The position numbers were made by a program, and so were the translations under genes. A stretch of 64,000 nucleotides of DNA. Source: Adenophora triphylla var. japonica. Lineage: Eukaryota > Streptophyta > Magnoliopsida > Asterales > Campanulaceae. The stretch lies in NCBI GenBank assembly GCA_022495995.1, contig JAFEMH010001351.1, positions 186,001 through 250,000 on the forward strand, given 5' to 3'. Below the pieces are notes generated by a model, which was not told the origin of the DNA, made no database searches, and saw nothing but the letters and a program-made list of their open reading frames with translations. This document shows positions 22,742-33,831 of the stretch, piece by piece; the first letter of the stretch is position 1, and each line of letters opens with the position of its first letter.

Positions 22742-23240
22742 GCCAAACAGCTACTTTGCTCACCTATTGTTTCACGACTGTTCAATGTGCTCACCTATAT
22801 GTAATTTTAGATCTAGTGTTCTCATTTAAGTATGTAAAGTTTCCAATGCTATCACTCATATGACAGAGTCGTTAAATATATGAAGTCACGTGACTAACCA
22901 CAATTAAAAAATTAACAAATCAAGCCTAAAAATTAACATGATCCTAACTTTGTTTTGTTTACTTAAGGTGTATAGGTTTCTATCAAAGGAGTCGATGTTC
23001 AATTAAGTTGGATCATTGACCTACAAATGAAGTTAGGGTCATGCAAATTTTTAGGTATAATTCGTTAATTTTTAAATGGGGTTAGTCATGTAATCCAAAG
23101 CAATTAAAAAACTAACGACTCCATCATAGGAGTGATAGGATTGAAAAAATTACGTACTTGAGTGAGGAGATTGAACACAAAATTACATAAGTGAGCACAT
23201 CGAAAAAATATGAAAATTTAGGTGAAAGGAGTATTTTGGC
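22742..23240. mobile_element. Fold-back/MITE element with ~190-bp inverted arms
   Basis: The left arm from GCCAAACAGCTACTTTGCTC and the right arm, read inverted from GCCAAAATACTCCTTTCACC, stay similar for about 190 bp. Shared phrases include GATGTGCTCAC/AATGTGCTCAC, ACTAACC and GAGTCGTTA. The 499-bp element is flanked by the direct repeat AAATAATAAAAG (22730-22741 and 23241-23252). A Mutator-type 9-bp duplication extended by chance is the likeliest reading; the superfamily is not certain. Confidence 0.8.
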
Positions 23241-23765
23241 AAATAATAAAAGAAAACTAAAAATTGACCTTAGAGAAAAACTTGAAGGTTGAAATTGCAA
23301 CAAGAATCTATGTAGAAAGTTTCTTATATAATTTATTTATGTTGAATGTTTAAATTGCATAGAAAAACTTATACAATTTTTTTCTTGCAATTATCTCGAA
23401 ATTATTTATTACTTTGACCTCCCATGAATTAGACGTGTCCATTTTATAAATCGAACCGGCCAATCGGGAGGTTGAAAATCGGCCAAAACCGGTCAAAACC
23501 GGTCAACGGCGGTTAACCGGAACCGGCTAATCGAAACCGGTAATTGGCCGGTTCGGTTAAGGTTTGAAATTTTGAAAAATCGGTCAACCGCCGGTTAACC
23601 GCCGGTTTTGGCTTGCTCGGCCGAGTCATATGAGTTGCTCGGCCGAGCATAACCTTCCAGTAGTGTTAATTTCCAATAACGGTCATGCTCGGCCGAGTCA
23701 TATGAGTTGCTCGGCCGAGCGAACGCCGTAACTCATTCCAACGGCTACTTTTCAAACTAGCCGTT

Positions 23766-24145
23766 ATGTTCACCACCACCACCACCACCACCACCACTAC
23801 TACTACCGGTACCACCACCACCACCACCACCACCACTACTACCACTACTACTAGTACTACCACTCCTACTAGTCTTCATACACCACCACCCTCACCACCA
23901 CCACCACTACCACCACCACTACTACCACCACCACCACTACTACTACTACTACTACCACTAGGTCCACTACTACTACTATCACCACTACTACTACCGCTAC
24001 TACTACCACTCCTACCAATACCACTACTACCAGTCTACACCACCACCATCACCACCACCACCACTACTACTACCACTACTACTACTACCACCACCACTAC
24101 TACCGCTACCACTACCACTACCACCTCTACCACTCCTACCAATAC
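23766..24145 (+). repeat. (CAC/TAC)n trinucleotide tract
   Basis: About 380 bp of interrupted CAC, TAC, CTC and GTC triplets. It could be read as a Thr-rich frame, or on the other strand as a Val-rich frame, but neither is a protein. Confidence 0.95.
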
Positions 24146-24223
24146 CCTCGTTGTAATTGTATTTTAATTAATAAAATTTAAGGGTACCGTCGCTTTTTTC
24201 TTTTATACACTTTCGTTTCTTAT

Positions 24224-24521
24224 AAAAAAGTTAAGTTTTATTTCTTTCAAAATTCATAACTTTTTTTATAAACCTTTTTTCAAAAAATGTATGTAGTAAA
24301 CTTAAGTCTAAAATAGTCTTATTTATCCAAAAAAAAATTGAAAAAAATTAAAAGTTAACTTTTTTCAAAAAACCGTTAAATTTTATTTCTTTAAAAATTC
24401 ATAACTTTTTTTATAAACCTTTTTGCAAAAAATGTATGTAGTAAACTTAAGTCTAAAATAGTCTTATTTATTCAAAAAAAATTGAAAAAAATTAAAAGTT
24501 AACTTTTTTCAAAAAACCGTT
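24224..24521 (+). repeat. Tandem duplication, ~145-bp unit
   Basis: Two near-identical units each contain ATGTATGTAGTAAACTTAAG and AAAAGTTAACTTTTTTC, at about 24228-24372 and 24375-24521, inside the hAT element. Confidence 0.85.
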
Positions 24522-25113
24522 AAAAAAATTAACTGAAAAATGATATGCTCGGCCGAGCAACACCAAAGACTCGGCCGAGCAACCCTCAACCCCTAAACCC
24601 TAAAAGGGTTGCTCGGTCGAGCGACACCAAAGACTCGGCCGAGCAACCCTCAAAACCCTAAACCCTAAAAGGGTTGCTCGGCCGAGCAACACCAAGGACT
24701 CGGCCGAGCATATCCAAACCGTCAAACCGGAGGTTAACCGGATAACCGTTAAAACCGTGAACCGCCTAAACCGTAACCGGTCTAGCCGGTTAGGCGGTTC
24801 GGTTCCGGTTGAGAATTTTGGAGGTTTCAACCGCCGGTTTTCAACCGGCTAACCGGCGGTTTGGTCAACCGGCCACCTCTACCATGAATATTGTTATGTT
24901 CTTTTAATTCATTTTAAAATAAAATAATATTGCTAAATAAGATAAGAGTATTGCAATTTTATCATAGAATAGAGGAAACGTATATCTTGAAAATATAGCT
25001 AAGATACGGCCGGGTGTTTGAAATTTGGTACCTTACAATATTCAATGTGGGCTGGGTCATTCTTTTATTTATTTTTGTCTTTTATTAGCTTTCTGACATT
25101 TGTTATTGGGCTA

Positions 25114-25323
25114 TCTATAGTTTAAATGGGAACTTGTAGCAAGTACAATGAACAGTAGTTTTTCAAGTGGCAAATTTTTTATTTTGCCTTCATTCACTAA
25201 GTTGTTCCTTTTTTATTTTGCCCTAAAAAAAATTAAATTAAAAAAAGAAAAAGAAAAAACGTGCCCTCGGACACGGGCTTAATTAAGAAAAAAAACGTGT
25301 CCTCGAACACGGACTTTTACTAG
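25114..25323 (+). mobile_element. Mini-Helitron (non-autonomous), copy 2
   Basis: Starts TCTATAGTTTAAATGG after an A and ends hairpin CGTGTCCTCGAACACG, then GACTTTTACTAG before a T. It is inverted relative to copy 1 and shares ACAATGAACAGT and the terminus. It carries a second, upstream hairpin (CGTGCCCTCGGACACGGGCTT at 25259-25279), as if the 3' end had been doubled. 210 bp. Confidence 0.75.
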
Positions 25324-25583
25324 TATCTTATATTGGACTTTGGCCTCTTAACTTAACTTATGATCCGGTTTTTATCCGGTTCACTTTATCATTTTTAATT
25401 TTGAAATGAGTCAATTTTAATATGTTTCAAGTTTAAGAAAATAACTTTTAACTTCTAAAAATAATAAATTTTTGTTGACCCCATAAATTTGAGGTAAAAT
25501 GGCTTAAATTAATTTGTTCACCCCTTGTATGATCTAAGTTGGATCATAAATCACTTTTTATTGATTTGTGGAATCCTCTTGAT

Positions 25584-25663
25584 TTCAACAACAACAACAA
25601 CGAGGAAGAGGAGGAGAAGAAGAAGAAGAAGAAGGAGGAGAAGAAGAAGAAGGAGAAGGAGAA
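25584..25663 (+). repeat. GAA/GAG purine tract, left part
   Basis: Purine triplets interrupted by the SIRE-like element; the tract resumes at 40706. Confidence 0.9.
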
Positions 25664-26292
25664 TGAAAGTGTGAGCTTTGTTTGGGAACAAATTCTTGTT
25701 TTCTTATTTCGAAATACTTCTATTATGGTAAGAAGATTTTGAGACTTTCATGAAAGATTTATTATTGTTCTACTTTGACTAGGACTTTGTAAATAAAGTA
25801 AATATATTTTATTTATGTACATAATTTTATATTAGAACTAACCTACTAATATTCTATTTCTTTGTGAGTGTGTTTATGTTTACTTATAGGAAAAGAGATC
25901 TCACAAAGGAAGAGGTTGATTACTTAAAGATCTTCTCCAAAGTGCATATAAATACAAGGCATTCAACACAAGAGAAGACACGGAAATTCTAAGAGAAAAA
26001 TATATATTCTTCACAGTTTTCAACATTGTGTATTTAGGTTGTGAGTGAAGGTTGTGAGACACATCCGTAACTCACATCTAGTTTTTCATAGAGTTCTTTG
26101 TTTTACTTCTGACTAGAACAGGTCTTACTGATCTCATAGATCAGTAAGCGTAAATAATTCTTGAGTTATTGCTTTTAATTTGTTTTATTCCGCTGCATTA
26201 TTTGTGGATGTGTGGACAGTTGTGAGACACATCTGTACTCACATCCGTTGTCTGTTGGGTGATTAAAGTTTCCTAGCTACACGAAACTTTCA
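25664..26292 (+). repeat. 5' LTR of the SIRE-like element
   Basis: 629 bp, TGAAAGTGTGAGC ... GAAACTTTCA. TATAAATA at 25947-25954 is a likely promoter. It lacks 141 bp present in the 3' LTR (about 40398-40539). The breakpoints share only a short CT, so a small deletion in this LTR is likely. Confidence 0.9.
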
Positions 26293-26294
26293 AT

Positions 26295-26307
26295 TGGTAT
26301 CAGAGCC
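26295..26307 (+). promoter_or_regulatory. Primer-binding site of the SIRE-like element
   Basis: TGGTATCAGAGCC lies two bases after the LTR end and matches the initiator tRNA-Met type. Confidence 0.9.
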
Positions 26308-26353
26308 AACTCTCGATATATTACTGAGTGTTGATCCAGAAAGTGTAGTCATT

Positions 26354-28217
26354 ATGCAATGCCAAAATCACCAAAACAGGCCTCCTGTCTTGGATGGCAC
26401 CAATTACTCTCTTTGGAAGTCTAAGATGCGTAATTATATCAAAAGTATTGATGAAAGGGCTTGGATGTGTATCCTTGTTGCATGGCAACCTCCTACTGTG
26501 GAGAAAAATCCTGCATCTGGTGTTGGTGAGTCAATTTTCGAAAGAAAACCTGAAAATCAATGGACTCTTGATGACATACATTTGGCTAACTATAATTCTA
26601 AAGCAATGGGTGCTATTTCCAGCCATGTTTCTGGGAATATGTACAAGCTTATCACTAATGAGAATGTAGCCAAAGCTGCTTAGGATATCCTGCAAACACA
26701 ATGTGAGGGTGCACCAAGTGTACGTAAAAGCTACTAGACTTAGAATTTTAATGGATAGGTTTGAGTTACTTCGAATGGAAGAAACTGAGGACATTGTATC
26801 ATATGCTGCTAAGATTCATGAGATTTCAAATGAGTGGACAAGTCTAGGAGAATCAATCTCCAATGCAAGACTTGTGAGTAAGATTTTGAGGACCTTACCT
26901 GAGAGGTTCAACATAAAAGTGGCTGTGATTGAGGAAACAAATGACACCAATACCGTAGGTCTGGATACAATCGTAGGGATTTTGACTGTGTTTGAGCTAA
27001 ACCTTGAAGCTCAGAAAAAGAACAAAACTCACAGTCTTGCTCTCAAAAGTGCTGCTGCACTTCCAAAAGAGCTTGTGGAATTATCCTCTGAGATTGGCAA
27101 GTCAAATCTTGAAGAAGAGGATGTAGCTCTTATTTCAAAGAAATTCAGTTCCATACTGAAAAATAAAAGGATAAGTAAGTTTCCAAACAGACCTACTCCC
27201 AGTGCTCCTGAAAAACCAAAACCTAGCACTGACACTGGATTCAAGAAACCAAGCTTTGAAAATAAAAAATTCTCTGAGTCTGTTCAATGTAGGGCATGTC
27301 GTGGCTTTGGTCATTATACCAATGAGTGTGCTAATACACTCAAAAAGAAGGGAATGAGCTTAACTGCTACCCTCAGTGACAGTAAGGATGAAGATGAAGT
27401 AGCTAACATGTCTATTATCAATTGTCATTCTGTATTTAATGCTTTCTGTGCAGATATAGAAGATGGAGTTCCTGAAAAATCTTTGGATGTGGTCTCAGAT
27501 GTGTACACATCTGGTGTCACATCTGACCTAATGCTGAACTGTTTCACAGTAAAAGGAGATTCTGAAGATGAAGAGAGGGACATCCCCTATGGGGAACTTT
27601 TTGCAACATACAAGGAGTTGCATATAGATTGGATGAAAAGATTGGACAAGATTGAGGTACTTGTTAAGGTAAATAAATCTCTTTCTGATAAATTGGATGC
27701 TTGTGAAGATGAAAAAGCTATACTTTCAAAGAAAAATGATGTTCAAAAAGATACCATTTCCAAACTTGAAGTCCTTGTAACCAAAAGAGAAGTTGAGCTT
27801 GAAAAATTCAAAAATGAATGTGAGAAAGCTGAGAGTACATTTACCAAGTTAAACAAAAGTAAAATGAAACTTGATGAAGCTATCTCTATAGGTCAGCTTA
27901 ACAAAACTGATTTGGGCTTTGAAAAAGGTAATTTTGTAAAGGAGGGATGTGAGGGTTCTACTTCAAAAGGTGTGGGAAAACCAATTTTTAGAGAAAAATC
28001 CCTTTTAAGTGAGAAAAGACCAAGGAAGAGGCACTACATCTGTCAATATTGCCTAGCTCCTAGTCACATTAGGCCCTTCTGTTACAAACTCAAGGCTGAC
28101 AAAAAGTCTGGTCACTTCAATCAGCCTCAGATGTGTGAGAAGATGTATGCACATCCGAACACACATCCTGGTAATATGAGACCTCTGCAACCCAAAAAGA
28201 AAGTTGTAAAGCAGTAG
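26354..28217 (+). pseudogene. SIRE-like gag (broken)
   Basis: ATG at 26354, MQCQNHQNRPPVLDGTNYSL, the typical start of SIRE-type gags. A TAG at 26681-26683 replaces the Trp of AAWDILQ. A frameshift near 26735 follows, after which the frame from 26703 stays open to 28217. Domains: UBN2-type gag (LRILMDRFELLRMEE, LVSKILRTLPERF), first knuckle CRACRGFGHYTNEC (about 27290-27330), a coiled coil (about 27600-27880), and second knuckle CQYCLAPSHIRPFC (about 28040-28080). It ends at TAG, with pol continuing in the same frame. Confidence 0.85.
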
Positions 28218-29588
28218 GTGGCCAAACCAATTGCCACCTGCAATGTTGTTTACTCTTCCCTCAAGAGTATTGTCTCTGGCTCTTGGTATTTAGATAGTAG
28301 GTGCTCTAGGCACATGACTGGAAACCAAGCAGTCCTCCTTGACTATGAAGTGATTAATTGAGGGAAAGTAAACTTTGGTGGAGGTGCTCAAGGAAAAATT
28401 GTTAGGAAAGGAACCCTAGATGTTAAGGGTCTCCCAAAATTGCACAATGTGTACCATGTGGAAGGCTTGAAAGTCAACCTAATAAGCATCAGTCAACTGT
28501 GTGATGATGACCTTTATGTGAAGTTTGATAAGCACTTGTGTGAAGTGTTTGATAAGGATAATAAATGTGTGTTTACTGGTCCTAGATCTGCTGACAATTG
28601 TTACCAATTTGGTGACAATCTTTCTTGCCTAAGCTCAAAAGCTAATGATGTCAATCTGTGGCACCAAAAATTAGGGCATGCTAGTTGTAGAAATCTGGAA
28701 GAACTTCAAAGTTTTGAAGCTATTAAAGACCTCCCTAAACTGAACTTCAAGAATCCTGATGTATGTGGTTCATGTCAAAAGGGAAAGCAAACAAAAGCAT
28801 CACATAAAAAGGTCCAACAATGCTCCACTTCTAGGTGTTTGGAGCTGATTCATACTGATTTCATGGGACCTATTGAAGTAGAAAGCTTTGGTAGTAAAAA
28901 GTATGCCTTTGTGTGTGTTGATGATTATTCTAGGTACACTTGGATAATATTCTTAAGAGAGAAATCTGAAACCATTGGAGAATTCAGAAATTGGTACAAA
29001 AGGGTGAGAAATCTTTATGGTCTTAAGACTGTGAGGATTAGGTCTGACCATGGCACTGAATATGAGAACCAAATGTTTACTAATTTTTGCAATTCTAAGG
29101 GAATCACCCATGAGTTTTCTGCACCAATCACTCCACAGCAAAATGGAATTGCTGAAAGAAAGAATAGAACTTTGTAAGAAATGGCTAGGGTCATGTTAAG
29201 TTCTAAAAACCTGTCCAAAAAATTTTGGGCAGAAGCTTTAAACACTGCTTGTCACATTGGCAATAGAGTGTTTCTAAGGATTGATAGCACTGTCACTCCA
29301 TACCAAATCCTCCTTGGAAAGAAATCAACTGTGAAGTATTTTCATGTGTTTGAATGTATTTGTTACATTCTCAATGATAGAGAATATCTGTCCAAATTTG
29401 ATTCAAAGAGTGACAAAGCAATTTTCATGGGCTATTCCACTAATAGTAGAGCTTACAGAGTTTTTAATCTCAAAACTAAGACCATTATGGAATCTGCTAA
29501 TGTTATATTTGATGACTCACTTGATCTTAACCTCAAGACTATTGAGGATGATGTTTCAGGTTGCTTACTGGACTGGAAAGATACGTAA
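28218..29588 (+). pseudogene. SIRE-like protease-integrase (broken)
   Basis: After the gag TAG the frame encodes SGSWYLDSRCSRHMTGN. The catalytic D-S-G of the aspartic protease reads D-S-R here, which should inactivate it. A TGA follows near 28359-28361. The integrase has LWHQKLGHAS and CGSCQKGKQ (zinc-binding), IHTDFMGPIEV, FVCVDDYSRYTW, RSDHGTEYENQ and QQNGIAERKNRTL, so the D, D and E are present. A TAA at 29175-29177 probably replaces a Gln codon; the C-terminal part then runs 29178-29588. Confidence 0.85.
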
Positions 29589-29854
29589 AGCTTGAGTCTT
29601 TGGAGAACCAACGAATCTTTGTCGATCTTTGAAAAACTGTTGAACACGATAAGGATGTAACCAAGGATGTGGACACATCTGCATCCACATCTGAACCCAT
29701 ATCTGCTCCCACATTCACTCAAAATCCTGTAACTGAGGACAGTTCTTCTGATTCTGATCAGGTTGATGCTCCAGAAGGTAATGTGGATGGGTGTGTGGAT
29801 AGATCAAAGGATATTCCTTCTAAAATCTAGAAAAATCACCCCACTTCACAAGTT

Positions 29855-31091
29855 GTGGGAGATATGCATGCTCAAGTGAGAACTAGACAAAAGGACAAAG
29901 TGGACTATAGAAAGATGGCTGGTTTAAGGAGTTGCTCCTCAGTATACTCCCAGGTAAGCTTTTGTTGTTTTGTTTCTAAGATTGAACCTAAGAATATTGC
30001 TGAAGCATTGAAAGATGCTGACTGGATTCTTGCTATGCAAGATGAGTTGATTCAATTTGAAAAGAATGAGGTTTGGACACTTGTCCCTAGACCCTCACAT
30101 GGTAATGTCATAGGAACTAAATGGATTTTCAAGAACAAAACTTATGAGCAAGGTGTGATCATTAGAAATAATGCTAGGTTAGTTGCTCAAGGTTACACTC
30201 AAATTGAGGGAATTGATTTTGAGGAGACATTTGCTCCTGTTGCTAGGATTGAGTCCATTAGACTTTTGTTAGCCATTGCTTGTTATCTCAAGATTAATCT
30301 TCATCAAATGGATGTTAAGAGTGCTTTTCTAAATGGGATATTGAATGAGGAAGCCTATGTTGAACAATCTAAAGGCTTTGTGGACTCCAAGTATCCCAAC
30401 CATGTGTATAAGCTGAAGAAAGCTCTGTATGGGCTAAAGCAAGCCCCTAGAGCTTGGTATGGTAGGTTGACTGACCATTTGCTTCACCTAGGATTCAAGA
30501 GAGGTGAGGTTGATAAAACATTGTTTGTGAGGAAAAATAGAAAGGAGATTCTTGTGGCACAAATCTATGTGGATGATATTGTGTTTGGGTCAAATTCTGA
30601 CCCTATGCTTGCTGAATTTGTGGATAGCATGACTTCCACATTTGAGATGAGTATGGTAGGTGAGTTGAACTTTTTCTTAGGCCTACAGATTAAACAATTC
30701 AAAGATGGCATGTTCATCTCACAGTCTAAGTATGCCAAGAATCTTGTGAAAAAGTTTGAACTTGAACACTCTTCACATCAAAGAACACCAATGGGATCTT
30801 CTCAAAAGCTAAGTCATGATTCAGATGGTGAGAGTGTTGATCAAACCTTGTACAGAAGCATGATTGGAAGTCTCTGCTTTTACCTCACCGCAAAGTAGAC
30901 CCGACACATTGGCGTATAAGCATGTGTGGTCTCGTGCAAGATACCAAGCTAACCCAAAGGTGTCCCATCTTAAAGCCTTGAAAAGAATCATTAGATATGT
31001 GAGTGGGACTGTGAACCTAGGACTGTATTACTCCAAAGAAACAAACACAAATTTGGTTGGGTACACTGACTCTGACTGGGCTGGAAATAGT
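29855..31091 (+). pseudogene. SIRE-like RT and start of RNase H (broken)
   Basis: RT motifs: [48 protein letters not shown] and the active site [12 protein letters not shown] frameshift near 30885 shifts the frame at the SLLYLTASRPD segment. The RNase H start runs RYQANPKVSHLKALKRI to GYTDSDWAGN, where an insertion begins at 31092. The missing part resumes at 36814. Confidence 0.85.
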
Positions 31092-31639
31092 TGTCACGAC
31101 CCGGAACCTAGGCTCTATTTTGATCACGTGTTGAGCACGTGAGGTTGGGATGCGTAGCATTTTATTTTACGCATTTTAGAATAGAGGCTTTGACCAATAA
31201 GTCCCTCAGATAAATGAAAACGACCAATAAAACTAGACATTTTCAAAACATACCAATAAGTCCCTGCAATTTTTCTGGACCAAAATACCCTTGGCCAAAC
31301 TCACGTGCGCACCCTCCCATTCCCAGTCAGCGCCCACCCATCCCATTCCCAGTCAACAGCGCCTCTTTCTCTTTCTTTTCTTTTTTTTTTTTTTTTTAAG
31401 TATACTATCTCAAAAAATTTAATATACAATATATTTCTCTCTCCCTATAATCTCTCTCTCCTTTTCTATCTCTTCCTTTTTTTTGCTCTTACATTTTTAA
31501 AATACAATAACTCAAAATTTAAAAGTCGAAAAAATAATTCGAAATCACTGTTTTAATCACATCGCCAAGACGAATCAAACAAGTTTACTCATCATATATT
31601 TCAAATTTTATAAATAAAATAATTATTTTTCACTTGTAA

Positions 31640-32455
31640 AAATCTGAGAAAATCATTTATAAACTGAGAAGTCTATTTCACAGTTTTGATGTAAATAATT
31701 GTATAATGAGAAATCAATCACACAGTTATGCACAATAGCTGAGAAAGTATCCTCAACACTCATAACTATAACTGAGAAATTGACCTCACAGTTGTACACA
31801 AACATAATTCTCATCATGGAAATGTGCAAATCATTACACAATTATTCACAATAACTGTGAAAATCATTACACAGTTATTTACATTAACCCAACAACCGTG
31901 AAACTTGTTCTACAGTTGTTCTAAAGGAATGACATAAAAATAACTGTGAAATGGAATTCACAGTTATGCTCAATAACTGTGAAAATCATTACACAGTTAT
32001 TTAACATCAAACCCAACAACCGTGAAAATTGTTCTACAGTTGTCGTAAATGAATGACACAAAAATAACACTCATAACTATAGCTGAGAAATTGACCTCAC
32101 AGTTATGCACAATAACTGAGAAAGTGACCTCAACAAACATAACTGAGAAATTGACCTCACAGTTCTCAGTTTAGAAAGGTCAACAACCAAACCATTTCAC
32201 ATTCATAAATAACTGATAAATAACGAGTAAACCAAACATACTAAGTAGCAAGCAAAATAACTGTGAAATTGACCTCACAGTTCTCAGTTTAGAAAGGTCA
32301 ACAACCAAACCATTTCACATTCATAAATAACGTGAAACCGGACCTCACAGTTTTAGAAGTGTGAAAAACATTTCACAGTTATTCACATCAGTTTTAGAAG
32401 TGTGAAAAACATTTCACAGTTATTCAAAATAACTGTGAAATTGACCTCACAGTTC
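31640..32455 (+). repeat. Degenerate repeats with AACTG[A/T]GAAA and CACAGTT
   Basis: More than fifteen copies of phrases like ATAACTGTGAAAT, GACCTCACAGTTAT and CAACCGTGAAA, many forming small hairpins (AACTGTGA/TCACAGTT). Two longer direct copies occur: ACCTCACAGTTCTCAGTTTA and its ~50-bp context at about 32155 and 32273. Confidence 0.8.
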
Positions 32456-32570
32456 TTGGATTGCTTTAAGTTCATCATGTTCCTCCTCCGTTGCCTCAGT
32501 TTCACCATTTGCAGCATCAATTGGCACTGAATCCCCAACAAGTTCTGTCATTGAATCCACACCAGGTTAC

Positions 32571-32745
32571 CTACAACTTGGACTAGTCTATATAAGTCTT
32601 GCTTTTGATTAGTGCCTAATATCCTGATCCTCACAAATGTACCAACAACCTTATCTTGGAAATTTTCAATATCTTCAAGTAGGTTCTCAACCAACTTCCT
32701 TCGCAGGTAAATTAAGCGTATGTTGTGGGTATCAATGGCGGCATA
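32571..32745 (-). pseudogene. Captured exon of a Plus-3-domain protein (NERD/CCCH-zinc-finger 19/44-like)
   Basis: The minus strand encodes YAAIDTHNIRLIYLRRKL, then DKVVGTFVRIRILG and QKQDLYRLVQVVG. This is the start of the Plus-3 domain found in plant chromatin proteins that combine SWIB, Plus-3, GYF and CCCH domains. The segment is bounded by AG before TAT and by GTAACC after GTAG, so it looks like one exon with its native splice sites. It is out of frame with the adjoining PPR fragment. Downstream (32570-32455) an open frame VDSMTELVGDSV..EEEHDELKA may be a further exon of unknown origin. Confidence 0.75.
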
Positions 32746-33640
32746 CTACCACATTTCACAACACCGTTAATGCCTTTCGACCTCATCAGTGCCAAGAATA
32801 AGGTGTGATATGTAATATTGTCATGCCGGATATTTCTCTCGTCCATCTCATTCATCAAGCTCAGTGCAGAGTTGACATCTTTTGACTTGATGAAAGCGCT
32901 TATTAAGGCATTATAGGCACCAGAGTCTGGCACTAAATTTCTCTTTGGAATTTCATCGAGCAGTGCTTTGCATTGGTAATGTTTACCGCGACTCTGCTCC
33001 AATGGATTAGAGTTGTTATTGTTTCTACTGTCGGAGAGCAATCTTTATGTTCCATTTCTTCAAGAAGCCTTAAGCCCTCTACAAATCGACCTCTTTTGCA
33101 GTATGCATCAATTCTAATGTTATATGTTATGGTGTTGGGCTTAAATCCTCTACGAATCATTTCATGGTAGAAAAGCTCCACTGCAGTAACATGACTTGAT
33201 TCCTTGAACCCCAAAAGCAATATATTCATGGTTTTGGTGTCGTGAGAAAATCGAGAACATAGCTTGCTTAAAATCGACCGAGCTTCCTTCATTTGTCTCT
33301 GTGTGCAAAATGCTCGAAGAAGTACATTGAACTCGTCAATCCTAAATGTTTTCCCTTCGCATACGCAATTCTCCATTTTTTCAAACGCTTCAACCGTTTC
33401 TTCAAAAGTCCCAAATTTGGCAATCTCGACAAGACGATGCTTATTGACTTGAGGGTCAGCAACGACGGGCGACTTCCTCTGATTTCTTCCATCAGTTCCC
33501 AAGCTTTGTTAAAATTACCCATTCTTGTCAATATGTGGAGCATCTTTTCAACAGCATCTGAACTTGGGTCGTCGTTTGATTTTGGGATCGGAGAAGAAGG
33601 GAGCGGTGATGGAGGTTCAGGTTGGGTTCAGAGAGAGGGT
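32746..33640 (-). pseudogene. Captured pentatricopeptide repeat (PPR) gene fragment
   Basis: Minus-strand sequence with DAVEKMLHILTRMGNFNKAW, a frameshift near 33430-33450, then EIAKFGTFEETVEAFEKMEN, FNVLLRAFCTQRQMKEARSI, IRRGFKPNTITYNIRIDAYC and CKRGRFVEGLRLLEEM. After another frame change near 32970 comes LVPDSGAYNALISAFIKSKD and DNITYHTLFLALMRSKG. These are typical 35-residue P-type PPR motifs (about seven). PPR proteins bind organelle RNA. The fragment is broken and truncated at the Plus-3 exon. Confidence 0.85.
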
Positions 33641-33831
33641 TAATGGCGGGTTTGGCCGGAGATTGGTGAGGAAGAAGACGCCGGAGATTGGTGAGGAAGG
33701 AGACGACGCAGAGGCAAGGTAATTGCGTCTAGAGAGAGGTGCAGGTAGAGAGAAGCAGCGGCAATTTGGAATTGCGCATAGAGAGAGAATAGAGAGAGAA
33801 AGAGAACGAGGGCTGAGGGTTGTTTCGCCAT
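33640..33831 (-). pseudogene. Short leader-like open frame in the Pack-MULE
   Basis: Encodes MAKQPSALVLFLSLFSLYAQ followed by FQIAAAS, which looks like a secretory or organellar targeting peptide, then stops. It lies upstream of the PPR fragment on the same strand and next to the right terminal repeat. It includes a short tandem duplication (TTGGTGAGGAAG.AGACG on the plus strand, about 33664-33706). It may be the 5' end of a third captured gene or the PPR leader; no homologue is claimed. Confidence 0.4.

Larger units (their letters stand above)
23430..24881. mobile_element. Non-autonomous hAT element
   Basis: Starts TAGACGTGTCC and ends GGCCACCTCTA, with the 8-bp duplication CCATGAAT at 23422-23429 and 24882-24889. 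Both subterminal regions (about 23450-23610 and 24715-24870) are packed with AACCGG/CCGGTT repeats in opposite orientation, as in other plant hAT elements. Inside lie ten GCTCGGCCGAG palindromes, a CAC/TAC trinucleotide tract and a ~145-bp tandem duplication. No transposase is present. Confidence 0.9.

Noticed and set aside
23666..24167. Thr-rich and Val-rich reading frames
   Set aside because: Artefacts of the CAC/TAC trinucleotide tract inside a hAT element.
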